Below, one piece after another: positions 7,821 to 16,336 of a stretch of 46,062 bases of DNA (the stretch's first letter is position 1; every line of letters starts with the position of its first letter). The stretch is from Bacilli bacterium (GTDB lineage Bacteria > Bacillota_I > Bacilli_A > RFN20 > CAG-826), in the NCBI GenBank assembly GCA_024399115.1, contig JAKSHZ010000013.1:1-46062 (forward strand), given 5' to 3'. The notes beneath the pieces are model-generated. The model ran no database searches. It worked only from the letters and a program-made list of their open reading frames with translations, and had not been told where the DNA came from. The position numbers and the translations under genes are program-made.

Positions 7821-9845
7821 TTAATCCTGATTTCCTTTCTTATCTGAAATTTGAGCAGCATCAAGATTCTTCTTGATACAGTCTACGATTTTATCGAATG
7901 CTTCTTGAATTGAGATGTTTTCAAAGACAACAGCAGCTCTTTCGAAAGAACCACCGCCGCCTAAACGTTCAGAGATAAGTTGAACGTTAACGCTTCCATC
8001 ACTTCTACAAGAAACTTTAATATCTTTGTTTGAAATTCTAGCGATTGAGAATACTGCATGAGTACCCTTGAATGTTAAAACTTCATTACATGCTTTTGCG
8101 ATTGTTGATTGATCATAGATTCTATCTTCTTTTGGAGTAACGATAGCGATACCTTTAACTGGCATTTTTAATGAATCAACAAATTCGTTAATTTCTTTAT
8201 GTTCTTCAATATCATCTTTTAAGAAGTCATCAGCCATTGCGTTGTCAGCAGCGTAATCTTTAAGAATTGCAGCAGCTTCAAATGTTCTTAAGCCTGTTGA
8301 TTGAGCCTTGAAGTAAGTTGAATCAAGGAAAATACCACTCAACATAAATGTTGCATAGATTGATGGTAAGTTAACAACTGGGTTAATAGAACAGAACTTA
8401 ATAAATTCAGCGACGATTTCACAAGCTGAACTAGCACTTGAGTCAATGTGACTGAAGAGAGTAGACTCGATATAATCTTTGCCTCTTCTATGGTGATCGA
8501 TAACCATTGTATTGACTGATTTTTCAAGAAGTTCAGGCGCCATAACCATTGATGGTACGTGAACGTCAACAACGATAACAAGGGTATTTTGTTTAACTAA
8601 ATCCAATGATTCTCTTGGGCCAATTAACAATTCTTGAAGTTCATTCTTATTAAATGAAGACATGATAGCGCTTCTAGTTTTGCTTTCAGTCATCTTTAAG
8701 TCAGCGACAATTTTCACTTCTTTTTGGACTCGGTCACAAATTGCTTTCATACCTAAACAAGCGCCGAAAGCATCCATATCCATTAATGTATGTCCCATGA
8801 TGAGGACGTTAGATGAGTTTTTGATTAAAGAGAAAACTGAGTCTGATAAAGAACGAATCTTAACTCTATTAGTCTTTTCTGCTGAAACGGTTTTGCCGCC
8901 ATAGAATTCGATTTGTCTACCATAAGGGAAGACAACGACTTGGTCACCACCACGAGACAACGCAACGTCTAATGCATCGAATGCATAGTCGTTAAGTTTC
9001 ATTAAATCTGGGTAGTCATAAGCAAAACCAATAGAAAGAGAGAAGTTTGTATCTCTGAAGTTAAGTGCTCTAACCTTATCTACGATTGAGAAATTATCAG
9101 ATTTCATTCTTGCATAGTTAAGATAGTTACAAATTAAGAAATATGAGTCTTCTTTAATCTTTCTAAAGACAACGTTGAAATCTTTGAAATAACCATGAAT
9201 GAGTGATTTTAATCTATTTTCTGTATCGTTAACGATATCTTCCATAGTGACTGAATCGTAGTTATCGATATTTAAAATACCGAAGACAACTGCGTTTTGT
9301 TTTGAGTAAACGTAAGCAGTTTGATAATCAGTAACATCTTTAAAAATCCATAAATTACTTTCACGGATTAATTGAACATCATAAGTTCTATTATTGATTG
9401 TGAGCTTAGTTTCTTTAACTTGGTCTAAGCTTGTCATTAAGACTTCAAGTTGTGGCTTCCAAGCCAAAATATCTTGTCCAATGATGTCAATATGACGATA
9501 TTGGAAAAGTTCGCTAGTCCAAATAACTCTATTTTCATCATCTGTGACAACCATAGCGATTTGACCGAAATTATATATTTCTTCAATATCACTACTTAAT
9601 AATTCTTTTGTTTTAATATCACTTCTTAATTTTGAGTTAGCAATAACACCTACAACAACCCATATAGTTACGCAGCTTAGTAAAACTAAAATACCTGTAA
9701 TCGTGATAATTAGGTCCTTGTTTAAGATCTCCTTTAAACCGAATAATCCAGTTAAGTAGAACACAACAAAAGTACCTGTTAAGATAATTTCTAACAAAAC
9801 AGTTAAGAAAATGATAAGTTTAGCTTTTTCAATTTTGTTTCCCAT
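7821..9845 (-). CDS. gdpP: Cyclic-di-AMP phosphodiesterase GdpP (YybT)
   Basis: Membrane-bound enzyme hydrolysing c-di-AMP, 674 residues. Two N-terminal membrane segments (about 10-32 and 42-66), a PAS-like domain (about 85-170), a degenerate GGDEF domain (about 175-310) and DHH/DHHA1 catalytic domains. Catalytic motifs are GHTLMDMDAFGACLG, VVDVH, VIDHHRRGKD and the GGGGSFERAA nucleotide-binding loop near the C-terminus. It is the first gene of its operon. c-di-AMP controls potassium uptake in Bacillota, relevant to trkA/trkH at 23100-25132. Confidence 0.96.
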   Translation of the reverse strand: MGNKIEKAKLIIFLTVLLEIILTGTFVVFYLTGLFGLKEILNKDLIITITGILVLLSCVTIWVVVGVIANSKLRSDIKTKELLSSDIEEIYNFGQIAMVVTDDENRVIWTSELFQYRHIDIIGQDILAWKPQLEVLMTSLDQVKETKLTINNRTYDVQLIRESNLWIFKDVTDYQTAYVYSKQNAVVFGILNIDNYDSVTMEDIVNDTENRLKSLIHGYFKDFNVVFRKIKEDSYFLICNYLNYARMKSDNFSIVDKVRALNFRDTNFSLSIGFAYDYPDLMKLNDYAFDALDVALSRGGDQVVVFPYGRQIEFYGGKTVSAEKTNRVKIRSLSDSVFSLIKNSSNVLIMGHTLMDMDAFGACLGMKAICDRVQKEVKIVADLKMTESKTRSAIMSSFNKNELQELLIGPRESLDLVKQNTLVIVVDVHVPSMVMAPELLEKSVNTMVIDHHRRGKDYIESTLFSHIDSSASSACEIVAEFIKFCSINPVVNLPSIYATFMLSGIFLDSTYFKAQSTGLRTFEAAAILKDYAADNAMADDFLKDDIEEHKEINEFVDSLKMPVKGIAIVTPKEDRIYDQSTIAKACNEVLTFKGTHAVFSIARISNKDIKVSCRSDGSVNVQLISERLGGGGSFERAAVVFENISIQEAFDKIVDCIKKNLDAAQISDKKGNQD

Positions 9846-9924
9846 AATTAGTATAATTATTATAAAGATATAGGCTCTAATAATAAATACTTTTTTGTAG
9901 CCTAAAAAGGATTTATATAAAAAA

Positions 9925-9942
9925 ACCGGACTTCCGTCCAGT
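9925..9942 (-). terminator. Intrinsic terminator after the 9963 gene
   Basis: On the minus strand: ACTGGAC, GGAA loop, GTCCGGT, then seven T (one G-U pair in the stem). It separates this gene from gdpP. Confidence 0.8.
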
Positions 9943-9962
9943 TTCTTTAAGTTTTAATTAGA

Positions 9963-10493
9963 TTAAGCAGCTAATGAGCAAACACCAGCGCCGACATCTA
10001 AAACACAAACTAAGTAAGCACCGATTGCTGTGCTGTAGTATTCTGCAGCACTTTCACCAATTTCATTTGCAGAAACAAATGATGCTTTAGCTAAAGCGAT
10101 TGCTAAGACACCAGCAACAACGAATGCGCCACATGCGACGAATTTAACAATGTTTTTATACTTTTTAGCAATGAAGTTTGAAAGAACAACAGCAACGACA
10201 CCAACAACACTTAAGATTAATGAAATGATTGGGCCGAAAGAAGCTTTGACATTTGTATCAAAAGCATATTCAGTTGTCTTGTCTGTAACAGTGTTATAAG
10301 TAACGCCTTTAAGATTATCAGCACCTGCTAAAAGATTAAAACCTGAAATATTCACCTTGTTATATCCGCTTTGACCAAAGATAGTAACATCCACACGATA
10401 TTGGATCATTGGAAGAGCAAACATAACGATTGCAAGAACACCAATGCAAGCAGCGATAGCAAAAGCGAATTTTTTTACATTTTTCTTTGCCAT
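9963..10493 (-). CDS. Four-helix membrane protein of unknown function
   Basis: A 176-residue protein with four hydrophobic segments (about 8-30, 86-108, 115-137 and 153-175) and a short outside loop (about 31-85) rich in Asn, Thr and Gly. There are no catalytic motifs. A basic cytoplasmic start (MAKKNVKK) and a good AAAGGAG site support the start. It shares with the 513-1544 product the basic MAKK start and membrane/loop style, but no clear homology by eye. It may share a transcript with the upstream isomerase-like gene (51-bp gap). Confidence 0.7.
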   Translation of the reverse strand: MAKKNVKKFAFAIAACIGVLAIVMFALPMIQYRVDVTIFGQSGYNKVNISGFNLLAGADNLKGVTYNTVTDKTTEYAFDTNVKASFGPIISLILSVVGVVAVVLSNFIAKKYKNIVKFVACGAFVVAGVLAIALAKASFVSANEIGESAAEYYSTAIGAYLVCVLDVGAGVCSLAA

Positions 10494-10544
10494 ATGATTT
10501 CTCCTTTGTAATTAAATTATAGAATTAAGTAATTCTAATTTCAT

Positions 10545-12026
10545 CTATTTTTTGAATGGATTTTCTGAAGCGTAAGGAACAGAAACTGGTTGATTATAGT
10601 CAATCTTTTCAGCGCCTAAATATTTAAACACTTCAAACAATGCTTTTCCATAGTGACCGAAAGCAACAGCACCATGATGTGGGAAGCCATTTTCAATCAA
10701 TACGTGGCGATAGAATCTTTCCATTTCTTTAATTGCGAATACGCCAATACTTCCGAATGAATGAGTTGGAACATCAAGGACTTCACCTTCTGCAACGTAA
10801 GAATATAAGTGGTTATCAGAAGTTGATTGTAATCTATAGAAAGTAATTTTGCCTGGTTTAATGTCGCCCTCAAGAGTACCGTTAGTGACTTCTTCTGGTA
10901 AGCTTCTAGCCATGATCTTCTGGTTCTTCATTGTTGGGTTACATAATAAGCTTGAGCATGTGTTACCACAGTGGAAACCCATAAATGTGTCTCTGAATGA
11001 GTAATCGTATTTTCCTTTAATATCTGAATTATAAAGTTCTTTCGGAAGAGTGTTGTTGATATCAAGTAAAGTGACTGTTGAACCACTTACACAAGTGCCG
11101 ATATATTCACTCAAACAGCCATATATATCGACTTCGCATGAAACTGGGATGCCCATTCCTGTTAATCTAGAGTTGACATAGCATGGGACAAAACCGAACA
11201 TTGTTTGGAATGCTGGCCAACATTTTCCTGCAATAGCGACATATTTTTTACAGCCCTTATGACCGTTAACCCAGTCTAAAAGAGTTAATTCGTATTGAGC
11301 TAATTTTGGTAAGATACTTGGGATTTTGTTTCCTGTTCCAAGTTCATTTGCCATATCTTTTGCGACTTCTTCAATTCTTGGGTCGCCTTCATGTTTTTTG
11401 AATGATTCAAATAAATCGAGCTCACTATTTTCTTCGATTTCAACATCCATATTAAAGAGTTGTTTAATAGGAGCGTTACATGCCATGAAGTTTTGAGGTC
11501 TTGGACCGAAAGAAATGATTTTTAAATCTTTTAATCCAACAATAGCTTTAGCGATTGGGACAAATTTATGGATCATATCAGCGCATTCTTCTGCGTCACC
11601 GACTGGTGATTCAGGGATATATGCTTTAACATTTCTAAGTTTTAAGTTATATGATGCATTAAGCATGCCACAATATGCGTCGCCTCTATCACTAGAAAGA
11701 ACACCAATGTTTTCTTCTTCTGCAGCACAGAACATAACTGGACCATCAAAATATTTTGCTAATAGAGTTTCAGAAATTTCAGGGCCAAAGTTACCTAAAA
11801 ATACGCATAATGCGTTACATCCATTCTTTTTAATATCTTCTAATGATTCGACCATTTGTGTTTCGCTTTCAAAAATACAAACAGGGCATTCATAGATTTC
11901 TGCTGAGCCATATTTCTTTGTATATGCTTCAACTAACGCTTTTCTTCTTTTAATTGAAAGTTCAATTGGGAAACAGTCTCTACTAACAGCGACGATTCCA
12001 ACTTTTACTTGAGGTATATTATTCAT
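10545..12026 (-). CDS. L-fucose/L-arabinose isomerase family protein
   Basis: A 493-residue cytoplasmic enzyme of the fucose/arabinose isomerase fold, expected to interconvert an aldose and a ketose using Mn2+. The family metal-site region is visible in GIPVSCEVDIYGCLSEYIGT (Glu and Asp ligands) and the late HHGAVAFGHYG stretch (His). Rossmann-like segments include NGCNALCVFLGNFGPE. The frame opens 13 codons earlier, but GGAGA before ATG 12026 defines the start. No kinase, aldolase or sugar transporter gene is next to it, so the substrate is unknown. Confidence 0.85.
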   Translation of the reverse strand: MNNIPQVKVGIVAVSRDCFPIELSIKRRKALVEAYTKKYGSAEIYECPVCIFESETQMVESLEDIKKNGCNALCVFLGNFGPEISETLLAKYFDGPVMFCAAEEENIGVLSSDRGDAYCGMLNASYNLKLRNVKAYIPESPVGDAEECADMIHKFVPIAKAIVGLKDLKIISFGPRPQNFMACNAPIKQLFNMDVEIEENSELDLFESFKKHEGDPRIEEVAKDMANELGTGNKIPSILPKLAQYELTLLDWVNGHKGCKKYVAIAGKCWPAFQTMFGFVPCYVNSRLTGMGIPVSCEVDIYGCLSEYIGTCVSGSTVTLLDINNTLPKELYNSDIKGKYDYSFRDTFMGFHCGNTCSSLLCNPTMKNQKIMARSLPEEVTNGTLEGDIKPGKITFYRLQSTSDNHLYSYVAEGEVLDVPTHSFGSIGVFAIKEMERFYRHVLIENGFPHHGAVAFGHYGKALFEVFKYLGAEKIDYNQPVSVPYASENPFKK

Positions 12027-12055
12027 AATTAATCTCCGTTCACATACTATAATCT

Positions 12056-12074
12056 CATATTTCAATTAAATATG
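12056..12074. promoter_or_regulatory. Candidate operator upstream of the isomerase-like gene
   Basis: Perfect 7-bp inverted repeat CATATTT-CAATT-AAATATG. It lies just upstream of a TATAGT -10 box (minus strand, about 12046-12051), where it would cover the -35 region, which has no good hexamer. Confidence 0.35.
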
Positions 12075-12104
12075 ATATAGTTGCATAAAATAATTTTTAG
12101 GCAA

Positions 12105-12126
12105 CAAAAAAGTGGCCGTAGCCACT
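12105..12126 (-). terminator. Intrinsic terminator of the nfn-nadK operon
   Basis: On the minus strand: AGTGGC, TACG loop, GCCACT, then six T. It begins 23 bp after the nadK stop. Confidence 0.88.
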
Positions 12127-12148
12127 GCAATTACAGAAAATATTATCT

Positions 12149-12922
12149 TTATCTTAAGAGCAATAATTTCTTGTTATTTTTAGAAACAGAAATCATTTCT
12201 TTAAGTTCACCAACAAATTCTCCATCAACATAAACACCGGTTTTGTTTTCGTAAGAGAAAGGTGAGTTAATTGAAATAACAGAACCACCACTTACAACTT
12301 TACTTGCATTATCTGTAAAGTGAGGGCAAATTGGAGTGACCGCAATCTTATCTTCATTAAGAGAGATTTTTGATCCTCCTGCACTTAATGAATATCCAGT
12401 ACTTCCAAGAGGTGTAGCGATGATTAAACCATCACCTCTAAAGCTAATTGGATCATCGTAATCAACTTGATAAATTACTGAAATTGTTTTACCAAAATTT
12501 GTCTTTCCAATGACAACATCGTTGAATACATAGTGAGTTGAATGCTTAAAATGAAGGTTTAAGACACTCAATTCATTAACTGTCATTGAGCGGATTTTTG
12601 CTTCAGTTAAATCCTTAATATCTTCTTTTTTGATTGCGCATAAATAACCGAGTCTGCCAGCATTAATTCCTAATAAAGGTTTATCGTTTTTAAACGCAAT
12701 CTGTGCAGTTTTAAGAACGCAAGCATCTCCTCCAAGAGAGATGATATAATCACATTCTTTTACATCAAATTTAAAAAACTCTTCGTTACCATAAACTTTT
12801 AAACTATCTTCTTTTGAAATAGACACATCATATTTAAGGTCATTGATTAAAATATCGAGGACCTCACGAGTTGTTCTAATTTGATCTAAAGATAATAAGT
12901 TTGGGTAAACGAAGAGTTTCAT
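12149..12922 (-). CDS. nadK: NAD kinase
   Basis: Phosphorylates NAD(+) to NADP(+) with ATP or polyphosphate; 257 residues, the short Gram-positive form. Motifs are SLGGDACVLKTAQ (the GGDG-type loop, with Ala in place of the usual Gly), GINAGRLGYL, the NDVVI helix start and the glycine-rich DGLIIATPLGSTGYSLSAGG. It lies 11 bp after nfnB with no strong ribosome binding site, suggesting coupled translation. Its place next to a transhydrogenase module fits supply and balancing of NADP(H). Confidence 0.95.
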   Translation of the reverse strand: MKLFVYPNLLSLDQIRTTREVLDILINDLKYDVSISKEDSLKVYGNEEFFKFDVKECDYIISLGGDACVLKTAQIAFKNDKPLLGINAGRLGYLCAIKKEDIKDLTEAKIRSMTVNELSVLNLHFKHSTHYVFNDVVIGKTNFGKTISVIYQVDYDDPISFRGDGLIIATPLGSTGYSLSAGGSKISLNEDKIAVTPICPHFTDNASKVVSGGSVISINSPFSYENKTGVYVDGEFVGELKEMISVSKNNKKLLLLR

Positions 12923-12933
12923 TTTAATTTAAA

Positions 12934-14343
12934 TTACTTTGCTGAGAGAGCTTCGTGAATTGCTTTTGCAGCAACTTTACCAGCACCCATAGCACTAATA
13001 ACTGTAGCAGCACCAGTAACAGCGTCACCACCAGCGTAAACGTTAGCACGGCTAGTTAAACCTGCTTCGTTAACGATGATACCACCGTGGCTGTTGACTT
13101 CTAAGCCTTCAGTTGTTGATTTGATGAGTGGGTTTGGAGATGTACCGATTGACATAACGACTGCGTCGACATCTAAAGCGAATTCACTGTTTGGAACAGC
13201 GACTGGTCTACGTCTGCCGTTAGCATCTGGTTCACCGAGTTCCATCTTAATGCATTTGATGCCTGTGACGAAACCATTCTTTGGATCACGGCGATCTTCT
13301 GGATTATCGTAACCTAAGATTTCGACTGGGTTTGTTAAGAGTTGGAAATCGATTCCTTCTTCCATAGCGTGTTCAACTTCTTCCTTACGAGCTGGAAGTT
13401 CATCCATTGAACGTCTATAGACGATGTATACCTTTTCAGCACCTAAACGTAAAGCTGTTCTAGCAGCATCCATTGCGACGTTACCGCCACCAACGACTGC
13501 GACTTTGCCACCTTTCATGATAGGTGTAACAGGATCGTCTAAGTAAGCTTTCATTAAGTTGCTTCTTGTTAAGAATTCGTTAGCTGAGTAAACACCTTTG
13601 TAAGCTTCACCTGGGATGTTCATGAAGTTTGGTAAACCTGCACCAGAACCAACGAATACAGCTTCATAGCCTTCTTCGAATAATTCATCAATTGTTAAAG
13701 TTCTACCGATAACAACGTTAGTTGCAATTTCAACACCTAAAGCTTTTAAAGTATCAACTTCTTTAGCAACGATAGCTTTTGGTAAACGGAATTCAGGAAT
13801 ACCGTAAACTAAAACGCCACCAGCTGTGTGTAATGCTTCGAAAACAGTAACTTTGTAACCTAATTTTGCAAGGTCACCAGCACATGTTAATCCTGAAGGG
13901 CCAGAACCGACGATAGCGACTCTATGACCATTTGATTCAGGAGCAACTGGAGCTACTTTGCTGTTTGCATTGTGGTAGTCAGCAACGAATCTTTCAAGAC
14001 GGCCAATACCAACTGGTTCGAATCTAATGCCCATTGTACATTTAGATTCACATTGTGTTTCTTGAGGGCAAACACGGCCACAAACTGCTGGAAGAGCAGA
14101 TGATAAAGAGATTTCTTGGTAAGCGCCTTCATAATCACCAGCTTTAATTTTTGAAATGAATTCTGGGATATGGACGTTAACAGGACATCCGCTGACGCAT
14201 GGTCTATTTTTACAGTTAATGCAACGTGCTGCTTCAGCAAGTGCGATTTCTTCTGTATAGCCTAATGCAACTTCTTTAAAGTTATGTGCACGAACTTCAG
14301 GTTCTTGAGTAGGCATTTCATGTTTTTTTGGTTCAAGTGCCAT
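12934..14343 (-). CDS. nfnB: NfnB: NADPH-binding subunit of ferredoxin:NADP+ oxidoreductase (gltD-like)
   Basis: 469 residues, related to the small subunit of glutamate synthase. N-terminal Cys clusters C-x2-C-x4-C-x3-C (ARCINCKNRPCVSGCP) and a second set (CGRVCPQETQCESKC) bind two [4Fe-4S] centres. A FAD site (VAIVGSGPSGLTCAGDLAKLG) and an NADPH site (VAVVGGGNVAMDAARTALRLG) follow. Because the partner two bases upstream is an NfnA-type protein and no GltB is present, the pair is called NfnAB, which couples NADH, NADPH and reduced ferredoxin by electron bifurcation. The alternative, an isolated glutamate synthase small subunit, is unlikely here. Confidence 0.9.
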   Translation of the reverse strand: MALEPKKHEMPTQEPEVRAHNFKEVALGYTEEIALAEAARCINCKNRPCVSGCPVNVHIPEFISKIKAGDYEGAYQEISLSSALPAVCGRVCPQETQCESKCTMGIRFEPVGIGRLERFVADYHNANSKVAPVAPESNGHRVAIVGSGPSGLTCAGDLAKLGYKVTVFEALHTAGGVLVYGIPEFRLPKAIVAKEVDTLKALGVEIATNVVIGRTLTIDELFEEGYEAVFVGSGAGLPNFMNIPGEAYKGVYSANEFLTRSNLMKAYLDDPVTPIMKGGKVAVVGGGNVAMDAARTALRLGAEKVYIVYRRSMDELPARKEEVEHAMEEGIDFQLLTNPVEILGYDNPEDRRDPKNGFVTGIKCIKMELGEPDANGRRRPVAVPNSEFALDVDAVVMSIGTSPNPLIKSTTEGLEVNSHGGIIVNEAGLTSRANVYAGGDAVTGAATVISAMGAGKVAAKAIHEALSAK

Positions 14344-14345
14344 GA

Positions 14346-15200
14346 TTATTTAGCCTCCTTTTTGAATAAGTTACAGACTTTTTCGTGTGCATGTCTTTCG
14401 AAGTCAGAATACATTCTGCCTCTTGACATAGCTTCGTCGAAGTCGATTTCGTAACCGTTGAAGTCTGGACCGTCAACGCATGCGAATTTAGTAACTTTCT
14501 TACCGTCAACGTTTAATGTTAAACGGCATCCGCCACACATACCAGTACCATCGATCATGATTGGGTTCATAGAAGCTGTAACTGGAACGTTGTATGGTTT
14601 AGCAGCTGCAACAACGAACTTCATCATAATGAGTGGTCCGATTGTAATAATTTCATCAAATGTTTCTCCTGCAGAGAGCATTTCGTTTAATGGAACACAA
14701 ACGTTACCTTGTCTTGCGTAAGAACCATCATCAGTCATAACGTGAAGAACGTCTGAACATGCTTTGAATTCATCTTCAAGAATAACGATATCTTTGCTTC
14801 TGAAACCGATGATTGAAGTAACGTGAGTACCTTGTGCATGTAATGCTTGAGCGATTGGCATTGCAATAGCGCAACCAACACCACCACCTACAACACAAAC
14901 TTTTTTCTTACCACTGATGTGAGTTGGAACACCTAAAGGACCAACGAAGTCAGTAATTGATTCACCTTCGTTAACGTGGTTGAGTAATTCTGTTGTACCA
15001 CCAACGATTTGGAAAATGATTTTAACTGTACCTTCTTCTGGATTTGTTCCAGCAACAGTTAATGGAATTCTTTCACCTTCTTCATTAACACGGAGGATAA
15101 TGAATTGACCAGGTTTTGCTTTCTTAGCAACTAATGGAGCTAAGATTTCCATTTGTGTGACTGTAGGATTTAAAACTTTTTTTCTAACGACTTTATACAT
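14346..15200 (-). CDS. nfnA: NfnA: NAD(H)-binding subunit of ferredoxin:NADP+ oxidoreductase (PyrK-like)
   Basis: 284 residues of the dihydroorotate dehydrogenase electron-transfer/sulfide dehydrogenase family. FAD motif around ERIPLTVAG, NAD-binding glycine loop KKVCVVGGGVGCAIAMPIA, and a C-terminal [2Fe-2S] cluster GTGMCGGCRLTLNVDGKKVTKFACVDGP. With NfnB it forms the bifurcating transhydrogenase used by fermentative anaerobes. Good AAAGGAGA ribosome binding site. The leader contains a TATAAT box at 15239-15244 (minus strand) without a good -35, and a palindrome just upstream at 15258-15274. Confidence 0.9.
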   Translation of the reverse strand: MYKVVRKKVLNPTVTQMEILAPLVAKKAKPGQFIILRVNEEGERIPLTVAGTNPEEGTVKIIFQIVGGTTELLNHVNEGESITDFVGPLGVPTHISGKKKVCVVGGGVGCAIAMPIAQALHAQGTHVTSIIGFRSKDIVILEDEFKACSDVLHVMTDDGSYARQGNVCVPLNEMLSAGETFDEIITIGPLIMMKFVVAAAKPYNVPVTASMNPIMIDGTGMCGGCRLTLNVDGKKVTKFACVDGPDFNGYEIDFDEAMSRGRMYSDFERHAHEKVCNLFKKEAK

Positions 15201-15257
15201 TTTTAAATCTCCTTTGTCTTTATATAAATTTTTTAAAAATTATAAACAATTTTGGTG

Positions 15258-15274
15258 GGCAAATATCGTTTGCC
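15258..15274. promoter_or_regulatory. Candidate operator in the nfnA promoter
   Basis: Perfect inverted repeat GGCAAA-TATCG-TTTGCC placed where the -35 region of the nfnAB-nadK promoter should be. GC-rich arms stand out in a very AT-rich intergenic region. The regulator is unknown. Confidence 0.45.
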
Positions 15275-15288
15275 TAATAATAATAAAT

Positions 15289-15315
15289 CTTGGCGGACTT
15301 AGAAAATCCGCCAAG
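15289..15315 (-). terminator. Hairpin after the SDR gene
   Basis: Strong 9-bp stem CTTGGCGGA/TCCGCCAAG with a 9-nt loop. The tail on the minus strand is only moderately T-rich (ATTTATTATTATT); on the plus strand T7 comes 10 nt later. Probably the terminator of the 15348-16121 gene. Confidence 0.6.
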
Positions 15316-15347
15316 AATTTAACTTTTTTTGTATCTTTTTTCAAAGA

Positions 15348-16121
15348 CTACATGCAAGTGTAACCACCATCAACTGGGATGATGACACCGTTGACATATG
15401 AGCTAGCTTTTGATGCTAAGAAGAGAGCTGTTGTATCGAGTTCGCCTTCATTACCATAACGAGCAAGTGGGATCATTGTCTTTGCATATTGTTTGAAGAA
15501 GTCACTGTTAAGAGTATCAACAGTTAATGGTGTGTAGAAGTAGCCAGGGCAGATTGCGTTGACTGTAATTCCTCTTTCACCCCATTCAGCAGCAAGAGCA
15601 CGTGTTAAGTTAACAACACCACCTTTTGCAGCGTGGTAGCAAGCTGTTGGAGCGATCTTGTTTCCAACTAAGCCATACATAGAAGCGATGTTAATGATAC
15701 GGCCATAGCCTTGTGGTAACATTGCTTTTTTAGCGACTGCTCTAGCAACTTTGAATGTGCCGAATAAGTCGATTTGTGTTTCGTGTTCGAATGTTTCATC
15801 AGGCATATCTTCAGCTGGAACAACACCACCTGTACCTGCGTTATTAATACAAACGTCGATACGACCGAATTTTGCTAAAACTGTGTCAACCATAGCTTCA
15901 ACTTGGTCTGTTTTAGTAATATCGCAAGCGACGCCGATTGCTGGAACGCCGTATTCTGCAGTAATTGATGCTGCGACTTCATCAATTAAGTTTTGTCTTC
16001 TAGCAACTGCAATGATTGTTGCACCGTTGTTAGCAAGAGCTTTAGCCATTTGAACGCCTAAACCAGTTGAACAACCAGTAACGATAGCGACTTGGCCTTT
16101 AAAATCAAAATAATTTTTCAT
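15348..16121 (-). CDS. Short-chain dehydrogenase/reductase (gluconate 5-dehydrogenase/FabG-like)
   Basis: NAD(P)-dependent oxidoreductase, 257 residues, classical SDR. Cofactor loop TGCSTGLGVQMA (TGxxxGxG), NNAGTG, catalytic Ser in NIASMYG, YHAAK (Tyr-x3-Lys) and the C-terminal VNGVIIPVDGG typical of tetrameric FabG/gluconate dehydrogenase-like enzymes. It lies divergently from the 3-hydroxyacyl-CoA dehydrogenase gene, so its substrate may be an acyl or keto compound, but this is context only. AAGGAG precedes the ATG. Confidence 0.9.
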   Translation of the reverse strand: MKNYFDFKGQVAIVTGCSTGLGVQMAKALANNGATIIAVARRQNLIDEVAASITAEYGVPAIGVACDITKTDQVEAMVDTVLAKFGRIDVCINNAGTGGVVPAEDMPDETFEHETQIDLFGTFKVARAVAKKAMLPQGYGRIINIASMYGLVGNKIAPTACYHAAKGGVVNLTRALAAEWGERGITVNAICPGYFYTPLTVDTLNSDFFKQYAKTMIPLARYGNEGELDTTALFLASKASSYVNGVIIPVDGGYTCM

Positions 16122-16336
16122 TATTTGTTTCTCCTTACGAAAGTATTTTATTACATAAATATATATTTATCAAGCACACAAAAGAGAAAAAAATTACTTT
16201 TCTCAATTTAGATTTTTCCAATCAATATTCAACACATTAAAAAAATTGATGGTTTTTACTATTTATAATTGAAATTATAATTGACTAATATACGCGGTTT
16301 ACTATCATAATACAATTGTAATCAGGAGGATTTATA
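16122..16336. other. Divergent intergenic region, promoters for both neighbours
   Basis: 215 AT-rich bases between the minus-strand SDR and plus-strand hydroxyacyl-CoA dehydrogenase genes. It contains an imperfect GAGAAA..TTTCTC hairpin (about 16184-16204), a TTGACT and a CATAAT box before the plus gene with a spacer near 19, and AGGAGG before ATG 16337. I see no gene or small RNA. Confidence 0.5.

Noticed and set aside
9872..9904. TAGGCT..AGCCTA inverted repeat upstream of gdpP as a riboswitch
   Set aside because: A six-base stem with a long AT-rich loop and no conserved riboswitch core; likely chance.
11515..11895. Long plus-strand frame inside the isomerase-like gene
   Set aside because: Antisense shadow of a well-supported gene, with no ribosome binding site or domain signature.
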